Part shown: positions 23,828-35,242 of the stretch, in pieces
How positions within the stretch are numbered: position 1 is the first letter of the stretch
How the letters are laid out: each line of letters begins with the position of its first letter
Source: Megascapheus bottae
Taxonomy: Eukaryota; Chordata; Mammalia; Rodentia; Geomyidae
DNA length: 64,000 bases
NCBI GenBank assembly: GCA_024803745.1
Contig: JANJXV010000030.1
Location: forward strand, 5,103,001-5,167,000
Direction: 5' to 3'
Notes under the pieces: model-generated
The model's input: the letters and a program-made list of their open reading frames with translations, nothing else
What the model was told of the DNA's origin: nothing
The model's database searches: none
Program-made: the position numbers and the translations under genes

Positions 23828-24090
23828 GCCTGGTGTGGTGGCTCACGCCTGTAATCCTACCTACCCAGGAGGCTGAGATCTGAGGATCAAGGTTCAAAGC
23901 CAGCCCAGGCACAAAAGGACCTGAGACTCTTATCTCCGATAAATCTCTAGAAAATGGGAAGTGAGGCTTGGCTCAAAGGTAGGGCGGCAGGGACAACACC
24001 CAGGCCCAGGGATAGGGTGGTAGCCTAGAGCTAAAGAGCTCAGAGACAGAGTGCCCAGGTCAAGTTAAAGGCCCATGACCTAGAAAAAAA
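23828..24090 (+). mobile_element. Composite SINE with duplicated right-half motif
   Basis: GCCTGGTGTGGTGGCTCACG, GTAATCCTACCTACCCAGGA, CTCTTATCTCCGATAAATC, GGCTTGGCTCAAAGGTAG, CAACACCCAGGCCCAGGG, then GCTAAAGAGCTCAGAGACAG and GTGCCCAGGTCAAG. The later segment looks like an extra partial copy of the right half. Confidence 0.75.
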
Positions 24091-24231
24091 AGTGTCAATG
24101 TCATTTATCATAAAAAGCTAATGCCGAGCAGAAATGTTTTACATTAACTACATACAGTATAGAAATTATAGATATATATTTAGAAGAAAGTTTCAAAGAT
24201 ATGCCCAAAATGTTTATATAAGCATATTTCA

Positions 24232-24312
24232 GAGCTAAGGATAGAGTTCAGTAATAGAAAGTGAACACTTGCTTTGCATGTGGTAAGCCTTTGATGGATT
24301 TCCAGTACAGAA
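24232..24312 (+). mobile_element. Old ID-like SINE
   Basis: GCTAAGGATAGAGTTCAGTA, GAACACTTGCTTTGCATGTG and GATTTCCAGTACAG keep the tRNA-like frame at high divergence; a GA-rich tail follows. Confidence 0.45.
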
Positions 24313-24854
24313 AGTATCAACAGAGATGAGAGAAAGAGAAAGAAAGGAGGGGTGAAAATAAATAGATGGACAGATATGTTCTTGATAGACAGGTAGACAT
24401 GCAGACAGACAGATGAGAAGTAGGAAGGAAAAAAGAAAGGAAGACACATATACATACAACATACATATTGTTTCTTGCAGAAATATATGCACACTGATTA
24501 ATTACTTTAATTACTCTTTAATTACTTAAAACTAATTCAGTAGTTTAGGTACTTTGGCTGTTTAATATTTTATCATACTATTAAAATATAACCTTGTATA
24601 TTCAAGGAATAAAGAGGTAGAAATAGTTTAATTAAATTCTATTAAATAGAATATGTACAAGATCCATTACATAAGTAATCTCTACATTATTTAAATGTAC
24701 ACATATACACCAAAGTACACACACATACATGACTAGAGAGAAATGTGGCAAATGTTAACGATTTTCATCTTTTTATTTATTTTGGTTATGATTACCAGTC
24801 ATTGCCAACAAATGACAATGCATATCCCCAGAGGTTCTTTTCCATTATTGATTA

Positions 24855-24916
24855 TTTTTTTGTGTGTGTGCATGGAGATTGAAACCAGGCCATTGCACAT
24901 GCCCTAGGTACTCTAT
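24855..24916 (-). mobile_element. Old ID-like SINE fragment, antisense
   Basis: GGAGATTGAAACCAGGCCAT, GCACATGCCCTAGGTACTCT match an antisense ID element after a T/GT-rich head. Confidence 0.45.
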
Positions 24917-26475
24917 TTTTGTTAATTATTATCATTTATGTTTACTATTATTGCTATTATTATTTTGCACAAACGAATGACAATTCCATCACTTTGGAGT
25001 ACAATGCATCTTGCTCAGTGCCATCTTTTCCATGGTTCTCCCCATTTTTCTCCCTCTTATTCTTACCCTCAAGTGAAAAATTAAGGCTTTCACATAGAAT
25101 CTCACTTGGAGCCAAAAAATAAATCTTTTGGAGACAAAAAAGAGAGAAAAATAATTAACAAACCATCAGAGTAAATAATACTAGACTCATCTTGCAGCAT
25201 TGGAACTGCACTCCAGCCAGTTTTAAGTATCACTACTGAGTCCATTTGCTGAGTACAGATTTCTGTAAAACCTAATCTACTTCAGCCAAGGAGCGCATAT
25301 AAGCTGGGATATTCTCTGTCCTGTGTTACACTGCTGACTGGATGCACAGTACAGTATCTAATCTTGACTCCACCATGGAGAACAAACTCTTTTGTTGAGA
25401 AAGTATGACTTACTGAAATTTGTTGAGTAACTGCAAGCTGGTTGATCCTGGAAGAATGGGATGAGAACTGGCTTAATGTTGAGTAATTACTTGTGCTTCC
25501 TCATTTAGACATGCTTGTTTGTGCTTCATGGCTGGGAGAATCATGGAGGGTCAGGGACTTAGTCCCTAACTATCAGGCTAGGCTAGGTTTCAATAAGAAG
25601 AAAAATGTGTGTGTTCAATTTAGTTTTCTTACAACATTACAGTTGACCCAACCTGGTATTCTGTGCAATCCTTCCAGAATGTTTACAAAAGAAACATGCT
25701 TTTTACTGAGTTATTAATAGAAAGGCAGATTGACACCACTATGATAATAGGATTTATTACCCAGTGTGGTAGGGTTCTCACAGAGCTTTGGCTGTCTGAA
25801 GGTTAAATATGCGTGTCCATGTTTGCTGATTATATGGCAACAGTCTATAATTCTTTTCTATTAGGCAATTTAAGCATTCTGTTCTCACTTCAAGCCAATG
25901 CTTAAGGAAACCCTGAAGGATGCCAGCAATCGACTTTAATCAGCCATCAGAGCTTAACCTAATAAAAAAATAGCTTCCAGGCCATGCATAATTAAATGGG
26001 TATTTTAGAAGCTAAAAATGTTTGCATTCGCTGAGAAGTACAATTTTCTGTACTACTGTCATGAGAGAAATGACAAATATTGAATTCTGAAGCCAATGAA
26101 GACACTAGAATGCAGGACCTTGAAGCAAACAAATGGAGGAGAATTGATTTTTAATAATCTCCAAATTTACTGGGGGGGGTTGATGAATTTGAAATTTGTT
26201 TATGTGTTAATTATGTACTAGATTCTGGGTAGGTAGGTGGTTCAACAGAGTAGCAGAATTTGTAGTGAAAAGCTGAAAAGTGTAGAATTCATGGATTTAC
26301 ACACCAAGAAGTGTTAGTACCTAAAAGAAAACTAATTTCACAAGCAGGGTGTCCTGGGTCCCAGAGGAAGCTTGGGACTCAGACTTCTGGAAAGAACCAT
26401 GCCCCGGTGATGTTGTTGCCTGTTACCAATCTGTGCATACATGGGCCTCCCTAAAGAAACAAACATCTTCATTTT
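24917..26475. other. Unique sequence, nothing recognised
   Basis: No gene or repeat family could be supported. Confidence 0.5.
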
Positions 26476-26508
26476 AGACACGAGTATTATATTTTACCTT
26501 TTTATTTT

Positions 26509-26674
26509 GCCAGTCCTGGGGCTTGAACTCAGGGCCTGAGCACTGAGACTTTCCTCTACCACTTGAGCCACAGCGCCATTTTGGCTTTTTCTATGTATGT
26601 GGTACAGAGGAGTCGAACTTGGGTCTTCATGCATGCTAGGCAAGCACTCTACCACTTAGGCCACGCTCCAGGCC
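26509..26674 (-). mobile_element. IDL-Geo-type SINE, antisense, next to (TA)n
   Basis: Antisense copy: GCCAGTCCTGGGGCTTGAAC, then ACCACTTGAGCCACAGCGCC, GGTACAGAGGAGTCGAAC, ending GGCCACGCTCCAGGCC. Imperfect flanks AGACACGAGTATTAT (26476) and AGACATGAGTTATAT (26675) look like a degraded target duplication. A 45-base (TA)n begins directly beyond its 5' end. Confidence 0.85.
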
Positions 26675-26683
26675 AGACATGAG

Positions 26684-26684
<1 letters not shown>

Positions 26685-26729
<45 letters not shown>
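26685..26729. repeat. (TA)n microsatellite
   Basis: 45 bases of TA, abutting the 5' end of an antisense IDL-Geo SINE. Confidence 0.95.
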
Positions 26730-26732
<3 letters not shown>

Positions 26733-26884
26733 ATATTAACAAATAATTCTCATATCTGAAGGGAAATTTGGGTATGGAAATATGGGTCTTAAGCATCCTT
26801 AGCATGAGACCCTCCTAACCTCCCTTTGTGACTTAGAAGGGAACATAAAGCTGAATAGGCAGAAAGCCATGTGGACCTGTCATC

Positions 26885-27295
26885 TTTAGCACTGCAGTAA
26901 CAGGGTATCTGAGGCTGAGTACTCTGTGAAGCACAGAACACATGTATTTTGTATAGTTCTGGACGTGGTCGCAGCACCAGTGTTTGGTGTCTGGGGAGGG
27001 CCACATCCTCTGACTGGGATGGCTTTGGAAGATCGAAGTTGGAAGGCAACAGATGACAGCTATTTATCTATTCTGGTGACTCAAAGTTCCTCCCAATTCC
27101 CACGCTTACCTGTGCTAGTGAGTTTCATTGGGAATCGCATGGGATTTTCATAAGGAGAGGTAATGCTATGGTGATGGCGCAGGAAAATAGCAGAGGAGGG
27201 AGGCCAAGGAGCCAGAGGAAGACAGAGGAATCAATATGGACAACACACAAGCATTGCTGGTATGGCCACATCTGATGGTGCCTCTAGCATCCCAG
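26885..27295 (-). mobile_element. MaLR-like LTR fragment, tentative
   Basis: GCACTGCAGTAACAGGGTAT, CTGAGGCTGAGTACTCTGTG, TATAGTTCTGGACGTGGTCG, GTCTGGGGAGGGCCACATCC follow the same general pattern as 10755-11135. The two are not close copies. Family assignment is uncertain. Confidence 0.35.
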
Positions 27296-27599
27296 AGGAA
27301 GAACAGAACACAATTAGCTATTGCCAAGTTGGCGGGAAGGCCTAGTTGGTCACTAAATATGTGAATATATGATTGCAAATATATGATATATGTAAACATA
27401 GGATTGCAAATAACTTATGGACTACCATATCATTGTGAATGGACAAATCTATAGTAATCCTTTCTGTTGAGCAAATATAAGTGTGAACTAGTGGTTAATG
27501 TCGATATAGGTATTTTTAAGCCCAGGAATAGTAATCAAATATTTGGAACAAAACATTCAAGATGCTTTTATTAAAATACATCCAATGAATTTTTTTACT

Positions 27600-27834
27600 T
27601 TTCTTTTCTTTTTTGTCTTAGTCTTGGGACTTGAACTCTGGGCATGGGTGTTATCCCTGAGCTCTTCAGCTCAAGGCTACTTGATCCACAGCTCCACTTC
27701 CAGTTTTCTGGTGGTTAATTGGAGATGTGTCTCACAGACTTTTTAGTGCCTCAGCTGGCTTTGAACAGTGACCCTCAGAGGTCAGTCTCCTGAGTAGATA
27801 GGGTGACAGCCATGAGCCAAAAAGTGCCTGGTCA
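27600..27834 (-). mobile_element. Composite SINE, antisense, full length
   Basis: GGGACTTGAACTCTGGGCAT, CTTGATCCACAGCTCCACTT, CTGGTGGTTAATTGGAGAT, GTGACCCTCAGAGGTCAG, GAGTAGATAGGGTGACAGCC. Short flanks CAATGAAT (27584) and AAATGAAT (27835) may be the target duplication. Confidence 0.8.
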
Positions 27835-28741
27835 AATGAATCTTTTCAAGGCAAAAACACAGTAGTTTTGCTCATGGCAATACCTTGTAAAACATTGTCT
27901 AATGTTAATAACCAAAGTATACCAAAGTATGTGAGAATAATAGTTGTTAACATCTTTCCAAATCTGAGTCTCTGGACTTTTGTCTCACACTCAATTTGAT
28001 TCATTCTGGACATATTTTGTTTACTGATTTCTGTGGTTGTGGGCTCATATGACTTGTAAAACTTCACTCATATTTTTACATTGATTGTCTCCTTAAAAAT
28101 CTGGCAAATAGATAAATTCACTTGTCTTATCATCCTTCCTGTAGTTGATGTGCTGGACTTGGCTTTGGGATGGCACTGGAAGATGAATTAGATTGTATAT
28201 ACATTAGTATATTAGAGAGAAGTAGTGGGAGTCCAAGGTAAAGAACAGATGCAGTATAACAAAATAAATTACTTAATTAAGTTATCTGCACAACTAACAG
28301 CTTTGGGGGAAGTGTGCCTGCTGACCTGCTTTTGTACCATTATTTTTAATAGTAAAGGTTTGTTTAATTTTATTTGGTTGAGGTGAGAAAAGACATGAGA
28401 GATCAAGCAAAGATGAATAAAAATGACAATAAAATAGAAAATGCAAAGTCAGGGCAGCTGCTTGCCAATATGAATGGAATGACAGTAATCATTTCGATGA
28501 GCTGGAGGCCAATGATAATAGCACAGTAAATTTCCAGAAAACTAGATTACTGAGAGAGCCGCTCAAAATTAAAAAGCCATAGAAATCACAGTTGAGGAAT
28601 GAAGGGTATTTGTTTTCTTAATTAAATTGATATATTTAATTTTATTTTACTTGGGTATCTTATTAAAACAAGGAAAATTCTAGTGATATGTGTATATTTA
28701 TAAATATCTGCACACTATACAAACACATATACACCACACAC

Positions 28742-28782
<41 letters not shown>

Positions 28783-29504
28783 GAGTGTTCCATTAAATCA
28801 TCCTAATAAAGTATAGAAAACTTTGGTATTTCTAAGCATTTTCTCTTTACTAAGCATACTCTTTTTGTTACCATGACGACATGTTGTATTACAATGCCTT
28901 TTCTCCATTGATAGTATTGTACTAAGGAATTGGTTGGAAAGACATAGTAAAAGTGATTTTTTTATTTGATTATATATATCCATTTCCTTTTCTATCTAAG
29001 GGATATTTTTTTCACAGCCATCACAGGTTAACCAGATTTGTGAAGATGGAAACAGGGGTGTGATAATTTTCTTGATGAGGGAATTTTACTCTGAAAGCTT
29101 TGTGGAATTACGGCAAAGCTTTAGCTTCTAGAGAGCTATAAAGAATTGCAATCATTCCTGTCAGGATAGAATTATGCTAGAAGGGAAGAGAGATTGTGCC
29201 TTCAGTTGAGCCTGCTCGTGAGCATTTGAAACACAGGTGGGATATTTTTGAAAAGTTCTGCTACCCAGAAATAAAGACAGACACCAGTTGAATAAAAATA
29301 CAGCATGATCCTATTCTTCTAGTGCTTGAATCTGCAACGTGATGCATAGAGGAAGTAAAGGATGGGTTATCCAACAAACCATGATTATATCTGCATTCAA
29401 AACTATCATTTCCCATAAGCACAGATAACCAGTTAGAAACCAGATATCATATTTCCATCCGTGGTATCACATCAACAGAGTGACATTCAAACTGTTTTGG
29501 ATCA
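27835..29504. other. AT-rich unique sequence
   Basis: Holds only the (TATC)n tract at 28741. Confidence 0.55.
28741..28782. repeat. (TATC)n tetranucleotide microsatellite
   Basis: About ten perfect units. Confidence 0.95.
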
Positions 29505-29815
29505 TTTTATGTGTGAGGGTAGTAAGCTCTGAACTCAATGCCTTGTTCTTTCTGGGTAGTTGCTCTACCATTTGAGCTATGTCCTCATATTTTTTGCTTT
29601 ATATTTTGCATAGAGCTCCCAGGACTAGATCTAGAGGCATAACTACCTCCCACACAGCAGGCATTGTGACAGAGACATAAGTCCTCCTGCCCACTTATTT
29701 GTTGAGATGAGGTCTTGTTAACATTTTTTTTTGTTTGCTTTGCTAACCAGGGCCGGTTTCAAATAGAGTTCCCTTGAATCTCGCCTCCTAAGCAGCTAAG
29801 AAATGTCTTCTAAAT
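29505..29815 (-). mobile_element. B4-like SINE (ID plus 7SL-type), antisense, old
   Basis: GCTCTGAACTCAATGCCTTG and GTTGCTCTACCATTTGAGC are the antisense ID-like part; GTTGAGATGAGGTCTTG, TTGCTAACCAGGGCCGG and CGCCTCCTAAGCAGCTAAG are the antisense 7SL-like part. About 110 bases of unrelated sequence lie between. Confidence 0.45.
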
Positions 29816-30803
29816 AGAAACTTTGTGGCAAACAATAAATGAAACACTGGCATACAATTGCATCAAGTAGTATCACCATGGAATCAACAGAAACACAAAC
29901 ATCATTTTCTCTGACTTTTCTTATTGTGTAGGCATATCACTTAGAATGTCCCTAGAAAATAGAAATATTTCAAATTTGCCATTGGAAAAGTGAACCACAA
30001 GGGACTACTGCTCATAATTGCAATACCATGTATCAAATATTCCTTTTAACCTGTTTAAAAAGCATACTTGGAATATTTTCCAAACTTGAACGTGGGGTTT
30101 GTTTTATTATTATATATAGTTTATATATATATATATTTATCTATACTTTCATATACTTTTTAATGTATAATTTCCCCTAAAATTGTATTCTGTGGTCATG
30201 AATCAAAATCGACCCTAATTTGTTTTGAAATGTCAAATTGTTGTGTGGGATCTTAAAATATTTGTAGATAAGATAAAACAAAAGAAGCACAAAAGTTCAG
30301 TTAATGCATAGAATTGGCTTTTTATTTCTTATTGCTAGCTTAGCTAGAGTCAAATCTATCCTTAGATACTGTTACATAAAAATAGCTTTATGTCTGTATT
30401 TGTTTTTGTCGAGTACGAAAATCATTAAACAGTGGGTAGAAGAAAGAGAAAAGGAATGCTGTAACACCAGACAGGCACATCATGTCGGTGTGAGTTGAAT
30501 CAACACACCCAGATACTTCCCACTGTGTTCTTTGACTCCACTGGAACTCAGGACACAAGAAGGGTGGTTTTGAAGAAGGAAGAGGGAATGCAAGCTTGTG
30601 GGCATCTGAGAAAGGAAGCAAAGCCCAGGGCATCCTTATAACAAACTGCACATTTTCCCTCATATTGAAAATAATGTGACCAGTGGACAGCATGTGACAT
30701 GTGACAGCCATCCTTCCTACCAATAAATGAATTTTGCATCCTTCTGGGATATCACCAAACACCAATGTCCTTAAAATCCACCTCGATATTCCAGGCAACT
30801 CAC

Positions 30804-30840
30804 CTGCCATGGTCTCTGGCCTTCTTTCTTCCTTAGCCTT
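30804..30840 (-). other. Start-codon plus splice-donor coincidence
   Basis: On the minus strand GAGACCATGGCAG is followed directly by GTGAGT (donor at 30798-30803). A good initiation context touching a strong donor is how some first coding exons end, but there is no CpG island or other promoter signal upstream, so it may be chance. Confidence 0.12.
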
Positions 30841-31081
30841 TTAACAATCCCGTGGCTTGAAGTGAATTGATTCTTTACCAGTCCTTCACGGAAGTGACTG
30901 CAGAATCAGCATTCAGCACAGGGATGCAGAAACCCGCTGGGATCCAGGCACTATGAATGATTTACAGCTTAGCTAGACGTTCCTCTATATGAATTTCCAA
31001 ACATAAATATGCAGTGCTCAACTTGAGACCTGTTACTGGGTTTTGTCTCTAACAAACGATAGAAACTTGATGTCAGTCTAT

Positions 31082-31097
31082 ACGGGAGTACTCCCGT
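31082..31097. repeat. Perfect 16-base palindrome
   Basis: ACGGGAGTACTCCCGT is its own reverse complement, with no spacer, in otherwise unique sequence, and it carries two CpGs. Confidence 0.8.
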
Positions 31098-31850
31098 GAA
31101 CTCTCAACCGGGTTTGCATCCCAATTTCAGAAGGAGGAGAGAACACATGGGCGTTCAGCACTTGAATTTGCCATCCCCGTCAGTGCCAGCCTGCGTGCAA
31201 TGACTCTCCGTGGTGTGAGGATGTGGGAGGCATCTCTGAACTTGGTTTTGTGGGCATTGGCGAGTTTCTCTCATGCTTCTTCAGATATGCAAATCCACCC
31301 TAACCCACCTCTGAACTTCCAAGTGTGAGTTATCTTCCTGGGTCATTTTCTACTGTTCAAATGCAAAGCAAAACAAAGGGCCTGTGCCCCTCAGCCCTAC
31401 CGTGGCCCATAGTGTCACCTCTTCCAAGCTGGAAGAGGCAATGTTCTGTTCTTCACGCTCATCCTCATACCTTTCCCATTCTGCCCCTCTGATTTTAGGG
31501 CACATTAGAACACAGAGCGTCTTCAGAGGATGACGCTTTTTTTCTTTTTTCTTTCCCTATGAAGAATATCCATTAAAAAAATCCTGCAGTCTTCTCTAAG
31601 CTCAAGCAGGTTCCGTCCCTGGTCCTCATCAAACACACTGCCTTTCTTCTGTGCTTCCACCTGGGCTGCGGAGAGCTCCAGTTCTAATCCAGACTTTTCA
31701 TCAGCCATGGACAGTAATTCCACGGAGAATTTGAGCAATAATCAGGTGGCTCTCAGGCAAAGCAAATCCAAGTATCAGGACATAAAAATGCTGGGTACAA
31801 ATTCATCCATATCTTCCCTGATAGGTTTCATTAAAATTCAAAGTTCCAAG

Positions 31851-31978
31851 CTGGACAAGGTGGCATGTACCTGCAATCCCAGCACGTAAGGGGCAGAGGT
31901 CTTATGAATTCAAGGCATTCCTTGACTATATGGCAACTTACAGGCCAGCCTGCGCTGCACAGGAAACCTTTTGTTCAA
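31851..31978 (+). mobile_element. B1 SINE, near full length
   Basis: AGCTGGACAAGGTGGCATGT, GCAATCCCAGCACGTAAG, GAATTCAAGGCATTCC, CAGGCCAGCCTGCGCTGCAC, GAAACCTTTTGTTC, then an A-rich tail to about 32020. The right-end GCCAGCCTGCGCTGCAC identifies a B1 rather than the composite family. Confidence 0.78.
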
Positions 31979-32020
31979 TCAAGGAAAAATAAGCAAAATG
32001 AAACAAAACAAAATAATAGC

Positions 32021-33664
32021 AATATATACACATATATATGAGTATATCTATGTATAAATTTGTATGTATACAATATATATACATGTTTATACATATATAT
32101 GTATATATATTGTTAGGTGGCTTAACTATAGTATACAAGTAAATACTTTGGTTTTAACTTCCAATATAGCAGGTGGACAAAAATATGTAAGACAAGTAAA
32201 ACACTACAAATAAATAATCAGGAAAAAAATCTTTTGATATAGTGAAATACATGAGCTGCTTTTTAAAAAAAATGAGACTGGGGGTAAGAGGAACTCTAGA
32301 TGAATTAACTAATTTCCATGTGCATTTAAAAATGTTAAGGCTGCATATGGAAAAACCGCATAATATATTTAATATACATGATACGTGAAACATTTTAACC
32401 TCCTGGGTGAGTGGTCATTAATAGGAAATGGTAAATCATGATGACCAAAATAATTAGAATAGATGACTTCTATAAAACAGATCATTATTAAATTGACCAA
32501 TTCATGCAATAGGTCAAATCTCATTGCCTGAAGGATAACAACCATGAATAAAAAAGAACCAAATATAATTATAGTAAGGTATAAAATAGAGTATTCTACT
32601 AACTTAGTGCTTTAAATGCCTTCCAAATGTGCATTTCCTAATGGAATCAACCTTGGAAATGCTACAGGAATGAAGCAGGCCACAGCCATTAGCCTCAAGA
32701 ATAAGAGCACAAATCTGGATTTTTTACAATATATGTGCACAGGAGTCATCCCAATGATTGATAGACTCCAGGCTCAGGGACAAAGACTGTGACACTGCAA
32801 GCTGTTTGGGCTTGGAGTATGCCAAGTGTGATATTCCGCCAGGCATTGCCTTGCACATACATGCCTGCCACTTAATTGGCACTAGATAGCTTTACACGAA
32901 ATCTTTTCTGTAGCAAGCTAAGTTCCTGGAATTCTCCTTGAAGTGATGTTTATATGGTCAAGTAAGCCAAAGAACATAGATATGTTTTTTTAGTCCTCAT
33001 GGCACAGTGGATAAAATATTTAACACCATTCACTGCATTATTGAGTAGTGTTACCAGAATACATGGCCTGCATTTGCATTTCTTTTTATCATGTTTTTAT
33101 TAACATCCTGTAGAACTGGTAAGCTGAGGAGCACATTGGAAGTGCTGGGATGAATTTTCATTTCGACATGGCTGGATGAATATTTTTTCAAGAAATACAC
33201 AAATCTCTGTATCCACTGCACAATTAAATTTGTAAAACCTGAACAGGAGGAGAAATGACAGAAACGACTAGAAGTTGGATTCTCTTCTCAGCTAGCCTGA
33301 CTACCAAAGTTGTGCTCTGCTCATGAAAACTCAAAAACTAGACTACGACGGACTCTACTCTTCAGTTCTGCATCCTGATACTTTCCTGACATGGCTCTGA
33401 GAAAACTGGTTTTCCTTTACCCCAAGTTATCATTCTTGGCAATGTAGATAGACCTCTGCCTGACCTGAAAACTCTTTGGGACAGTACCTATTTCCTCTTT
33501 CTAAGAAAACTGACTTCAAAAGGAAGTTGAATATCCATTTTGTTCCTTTCCTATGATGGCTAGGTATATAATTCTTCAGGAAGACTGGTAATGGAGCATT
33601 CTTGTAAGAAAGCAACCTGGACCTGAGTTGAAGGCATGGAGGCGATGCATGATGCTCCATATAG

Positions 33665-33668
<4 letters not shown>
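32021..33668. other. AT-rich unique sequence
   Basis: TATA-rich runs at 32020-32115; nothing else is recognised. Confidence 0.55.
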
Positions 33669-33751
<83 letters not shown>

Positions 33752-33850
33752 GAGAGACAGAGAGAGAGAGACAGAGAGAAAGGGAGGAGGGAATGAGGGG
33801 GAGAGGGAGAGGGAGGGAAGGAGGAAAGGAGGGAGAGAGGAAAGGATATT
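33669..33850. repeat. (AT)n - (AG)n compound microsatellite
   Basis: 37 bases AT, then AG with GACA interruptions, grading into GGGA/GGAG-rich purine sequence up to about 33850. Open frames on both strands here are repeat artefacts. Confidence 0.95.
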
Positions 33851-34454
33851 TGAAAAACAAAACCTCTCCCATGAAAAGTGGACAATAGGTTTTCAAGGAC
33901 AGGATAGTAAAGCATTCTATTTTCCTTTACTTTTACTATTTAGTCTAGAATTTCTTCCAACTCTCCTAGGATCTTCTCAAAATGAGAGCAACACATCTGC
34001 GGTGGTATTCAATTCTGTCCTAGATGCATATGTGCAATCCTGTGTCATTAGAGATGAGATACATACCTTGCATTTCCATCTCAAGAAGATTTGAGAGGAT
34101 ATAGGTTAATCCAGAAGCGACCAAGTGAGATTGCTTTTTATACAACTTCCTTAGGTAGTTTTTTGTCACATTTTAATGCTTCCCTTTTTGATATTTATTT
34201 GGAGGAATGGAATATAAAGATTGGAAGAGAAGTCAAGTTTGGGTCACCAATGGAGAAGTAACCAGAGTTCAGGGTTTATTCGCTCAGTCATAGTGAAGGA
34301 CAGTAGAACATTTCCCCAAAATTATAATTACAAGGATAACATTAAAAATTCTTAATGCATCTTTTTTTCTATTGCCAATATGACATGGTTTGCTGATAAT
34401 ATCAAGTTACATGGGAGAATGGTAGAGGGATGATTATGATTCAGGAACATTTTA
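33851..34454. other. Unique sequence, nothing recognised
   Basis: No repeat or exon is seen. Confidence 0.5.
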
Positions 34455-34655
34455 TATAGGTGGCAATCCTAGCTAATCAGGAAGATGAAATATGAAGATT
34501 ATGGTTCAAAGCCAATGCAGGCAGGAAAAGTTCTCATCTCCAATTAACCACCCAAAAATCTGGAAATAGAGCTGCAGTTCAAATGGTAGAATACTAGCTT
34601 GGAGCGAAAAAGCTCAGGGACAGCGCCTCCGCCCTGAGTTCTACCTGCAGTAAGG
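34455..34655 (+). mobile_element. Composite SINE, 5' truncated, tail replaced by microsatellite
   Basis: CCTAGCTAATCAGGAAGATG, GGTTCAAAGCCAATGCAGGC, CTCATCTCCAATTAACCACC, GAGCTGCAGTTCAAATGGTA, GCTCAGGGACAGCGCC, CCCTGAGTTCTACC. The end passes straight into a (CT)n(CA)n tract, suggesting tail-seeded microsatellite growth. Confidence 0.75.
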
Positions 34656-34784
<129 letters not shown>

Positions 34785-34919
34785 ACTTGTTAAAATGAAA
34801 TCCCTTGTAGAACTAATTGATGTCAATAGAAAAAGAATCTTTGCTTGATTTCAATCTCTTATAATCCTCAAGTAAAATCAGCAGCAATGGTTTGGTGCTG
34901 CTTCAGGCTTCCTGCCACC

Positions 34920-35242
34920 ATGGCTAACATTCTTAAAACCCACTGCACTTTTTGTGAGGAGTGTGTCAAATGTCCGCCTCACAAAGTAACACAGAACAAG
35001 AAGGCCGAGGATTCACTGCGTGACCAGGGGAAATGTCTTTATGGCAGGAAGCAGAGTGGCATGGCAGGCAAACTAAGCCAATTTCCCTGAAAAAAAAATC
35101 TGAGATGGCAAAAAAGCTTGTGCTGAGACTTGAATGTGCTGGGCCCAACTGCAGATTTGAGAGAATGCAGGCTCTTAAGAAATGCAAACATTTTGAACTG
35201 GGTGGAGACAAAAAAGAGCAAGGGCCAAGGGTCCTAGTCTAA
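34920..35242 (+). pseudogene. RPL36A: RPL36A/RPL36AL (ribosomal protein eL42) processed pseudogene
   Basis: The parent gene encodes the 106-residue 60S ribosomal protein eL42. The intronless copy begins at an ATG (34920) in a CCACC context and reads residues like TFCEECVKCPPHKVTQ, then after a frame change [13 protein letters not shown] and [15 protein letters not shown], ending HFELGGDKK plus eight residues and TAA. Relative to the remembered parent, one base is missing near 35056 (within GSG-like KQSG followed by MAG), shifting the frame, and one codon is inserted in the lysine run near 35090, so the total is 323 bases instead of 321. The zinc-binding cysteine pairs are still legible, but many lysines and arginines are changed. 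Downstream, ATGAAGACAATAATG resembles the parental short 3' UTR with a damaged AATAAA. The lack of introns and the full-length colinearity indicate LINE-mediated retroposition; it should not make a functional protein. RPL36A and RPL36AL cannot be separated from this sequence alone. Confidence 0.93.

Larger units (their letters stand above)
29816..31850. other. Unique sequence with two unassigned minus-strand frames
   Basis: The 140-codon minus frame at 30388-30810 is the longest one free of repeats, but it shows no domain. A minus frame at 31523-31738 reads ADEKSGLELELSAAQVEAQK, an acidic, helix-like segment, without good splice borders. Neither is called as a gene. Confidence 0.45.

Noticed and set aside
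28741..28782. CRISPR-like regular repeats
   Set aside because: Simple tandem tetranucleotides without spacers in a mammalian sequence.
30388..30810. 140-codon minus-strand frame as a gene
   Set aside because: No recognisable domain or supporting signals; kept only as a low-interest observation.
33628..34094. Long open frames on both strands across the AT/GA repeat (up to 161 codons)
   Set aside because: The translation is dipeptide repeats (ER, SL, IY); the frame is open only because the repeat has no stops.
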